This document shows positions 62,100 through 64,000 of a stretch of 64,000 bases of DNA, piece by piece. The notes beneath the pieces are model-generated. The model had not been told where the DNA came from, searched no databases, and saw only the letters and a program-made list of their open reading frames with translations. The stretch spans positions 25,123,611-25,187,610 of the forward strand of contig NC_092576.1 in the NCBI RefSeq assembly GCF_037975245.1, given 5' to 3'. Source of the stretch: Apostichopus japonicus. Taxonomy: Eukaryota; Echinodermata; Holothuroidea; Aspidochirotida; Stichopodidae. The translations under genes were made by a program, and so were the position numbers. Every line of letters begins with the position of its first letter. Position 1 is the stretch's first letter.

Positions 62100-62905
62100 A
62101 TGATTTAACATGAACAGTTTTCTGCATGAATCTGACGTAATGTATAGTGAGGGTGTACATGTTGACAAAGGTTTAACGATTTGACCTCTGATGAACCCAT
62201 ATGACCTCTGACCTCCACCAAAAACAAAACCCTTCTTTAACTTAATGTAGTACTTCTACACACTAAATTAAAGATCGTCCTAAGCTTCCAGTTTTGAGAT
62301 ATCGTGTTTACAAGGTTTTCACAATTTAAACACTGGTGATCCAAATGACCTTTGACCTCCACTAAAAACAAAAGGCTACTACTACTCAATGTGGTACTCC
62401 TACACACTAAGTATGAGGTCCTCCCAAGCTTTATTTCTTGATATATCATGTTTACAAGGTTTTCACAATTTAACCCCTGGTGACATTAAATGACCTTTGA
62501 CCTCCATTAAAAAACAACTCGCTACTTGAACTTAATAAGGTACACATTAAGTATGAAGTTGGTCCGAGCTTCCATTCTTGAGATATCTTGTTTACAAGGT
62601 TTTAACAATTTGACCCTTGGTGACCCCAAATGACATTTAACCTTCACTAAATACAATAGGCGTCTTGTACATAAAGTGGTACTTCTACACGTCAATTATA
62701 AAATTGGTCAGACCTTCCCTTCTTGAGATATCTTGTTTACAAGGTTTTCATAATTTGACCCATGATGACCCCAATTGACCTCCACCAAGAACAATAGACT
62801 TCTTGTACTTAATGTGGTACTTCTACACACTAAATATGAAATTGGTCTGACCTTCTCTTCTTGAGATAGCGTGTTTACAAGCAGGGCGTCACAAACGCAC
62901 TCACA
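62100..62905 (-). repeat. ~145 bp tandem repeats with TGACCTTTGACCT
   Basis: About five degenerate units, each with 'ttgagatatcgtgtttacaa', 'ggttttcacaattt', TGACC-x-TTGACCTCCA and 'gtggtacttctacacactaa'. Perfect TGACCTTTGACCT occurs at 62,346-62,358 and 62,491-62,503, and a one-change version at 62,202-62,214. The overlapping minus-strand frames (repeated YLVCRSTTLS) are artefacts of the repetition. Confidence 0.82.
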
Positions 62906-62932
62906 CACACTCACCCACACACACACACTCAA
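62900..62932. repeat. CA/CT-rich simple repeat
   Basis: Short 'actcacacacactcacccacacacac' tract at the end of the 145 bp repeats. Confidence 0.85.
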
Positions 62933-64000
62933 TCGCTCTCTCTAATCATGTATATAATACTTATAAACTTATGACGAAAATAAGACGTACTTCACTGGCT
63001 TTTCTATTATATTTTTTATATTTTTATTATCTCTTTTACTTAAATAATAATACATATGAAGTAACAATCTTTCATGAACTACGCCAAACCAATTTGTTTT
63101 CTCACATGTCAAGAATATTTCCTTTATTGTTCGGACTGAAAGGAAGACCCGTATTATAGAAATATTATTCTGCTTGTTGGATTGTTTAAAGGTTTCATAT
63201 CAATAAGTAAATCAAAAACTATTCTTCGTTCTGTCGGTCAATAAAATAAAATATCAATGTACAATTTTTATATCGTGTTTGATTCTATATTAAGGGTGTG
63301 TTTTTTTTTTATAAGTTAATGGACATCGCATTGTTTTCATTTAGTATATAGTTCATCGTCAGGAAAACCAATTTAATTGATCGAATCTCATTCCTAGTCC
63401 CCTAACATTGAGATTAAAACTAAGTTATCAAGAAAATGCCACGTCTCGTGAAATATTATAAGTTCCTTCGAAAGAGAATGTGTACTACACCATATTGGTT
63501 ACACGAGTTTGGGCGTACTTTACGTTGTGTACAGGATGTCCTGCAGCAATTGTTTATTCGGTGTTCGATATAGGCAAGACGAAGAGAGGAAGAGGGGAAT
63601 ACATCTTTAAATTTATTGTGGTTTTTGTTTGTGTTTGTGCTTTTTTGGAATGAATTGAATTGAAAGCTATGTGATATAACATAAGAGAAGGTAGCAATTG
63701 TGGTGAAACACCAATCATACTTTGTATATTAACTTTAAAATAATAATTTATCCATCTCATCACGCAGGTATCACAGAGCGACGTCAAACCTTGTTCCAGA
63801 TAAAGTACGTGGAGTGTATAAATAATACACTCCTCGCTATTAAATGTCGAGACTTTATTTAAATTAAAATAAAATTGCACATTTCCCTAGCGAATGCTTC
63901 CAAGTATTCCTCCTGTTAATAAGTTATTGTTCTCGGTTAAATATATGTGTGTGTCGATATAGTAGTTCTTTGCAATATTTTGCAAAGCTTTTTAATTGAG
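62933..64000. other. No recognisable gene
   Basis: AT-rich DNA. A short palindrome GGAGTGTAT-N5-ATACACTCC lies at about 63,812-63,834. The 108-codon minus frame at 63,554-63,880 shows no motif. Confidence 0.4.

Noticed and set aside
62237-62932. Minus-strand frames with repeated YLVCRSTTLS
   Set aside because: The repetition comes from the 145 bp tandem repeat at DNA level.
63812-63834. GGAGTGTAT...ATACACTCC palindrome as right end of E3
   Set aside because: Too far from the GGTTAA array and not matching the CACTCTAAAC terminus beyond a few bases.

Overview
This 64 kb window is AT-rich eukaryotic DNA with no bacterial gene organisation. The coding signal consists of short exons bounded by GT/AG splice sites, separated by introns full of transposons, inverted repeats, microsatellites and G/C homopolymer runs. 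The style (hAT-like and CACTA-like elements, a tRNA-derived SINE, SAMD3-like fragments, TTAGGG-type repeat traces) suggests a marine invertebrate, plausibly an echinoderm. The species is inferred, not demonstrated.

The main gene lies on the + strand. Twelve small exons from 13,987 to 50,941 join in one open reading frame and form two complete copies of a four-exon module (A-B-C-D, about 151-152 residues each), followed by a third A exon and a unique three-exon C-terminus. B exons are 120 bp in both copies and splice phases are conserved. Each module appears to be two halves of about 75 residues with a leucine-rich-repeat-like pattern and a recurring L-x-LQSG-x-W/Y motif. The 5' end is not established. 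An ATG exon at 29,427 could be an alternative start, or the gene may continue left of the window. The C-terminus, with a 26 nt micro-exon, is well supported.

Mobile DNA by region. 0.7-1.7 kb: direct duplication. 4.6-7.1 kb: two hAT-type MITEs with exchanged 8-bp flanks. 7.2-8.15 kb: minisatellite-filled inverted-repeat element with a 9-bp target duplication. 11.95-12.85 kb: inverted-repeat element with a nested MITE carrying a telomere-like core. 17.25-18.13 kb: nested inverted-repeat elements. 18.8-28.4 kb: a hAT MITE split by a 9.2 kb element with CACTCT termini (E1), which holds two large palindromes and fragments of a SAMD3-like gene. 40.6-42.7 kb: inverted-repeat element with a nested SINE. 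43.2-44.8 kb: non-autonomous hAT. 47.3-49.8 kb: two copies of a repeat rich in AGGTCA motifs. 54.5-59.8 kb: a second CACTCT element (E2), also carrying a broken SAMD3-like gene. 60-61.5 kb: probable third relative (E3) with a P2X7-like N-terminal fragment. 62.1-62.9 kb: tandem repeats with DR1-type motifs.

The two strongest discoveries are the modular repeat gene and the pair of CACTCT-terminated transposons that independently carry fragments of the same SAMD3-like gene family. No transposase was recognised in either element. All family names rest on remembered motif patterns, not on searches.
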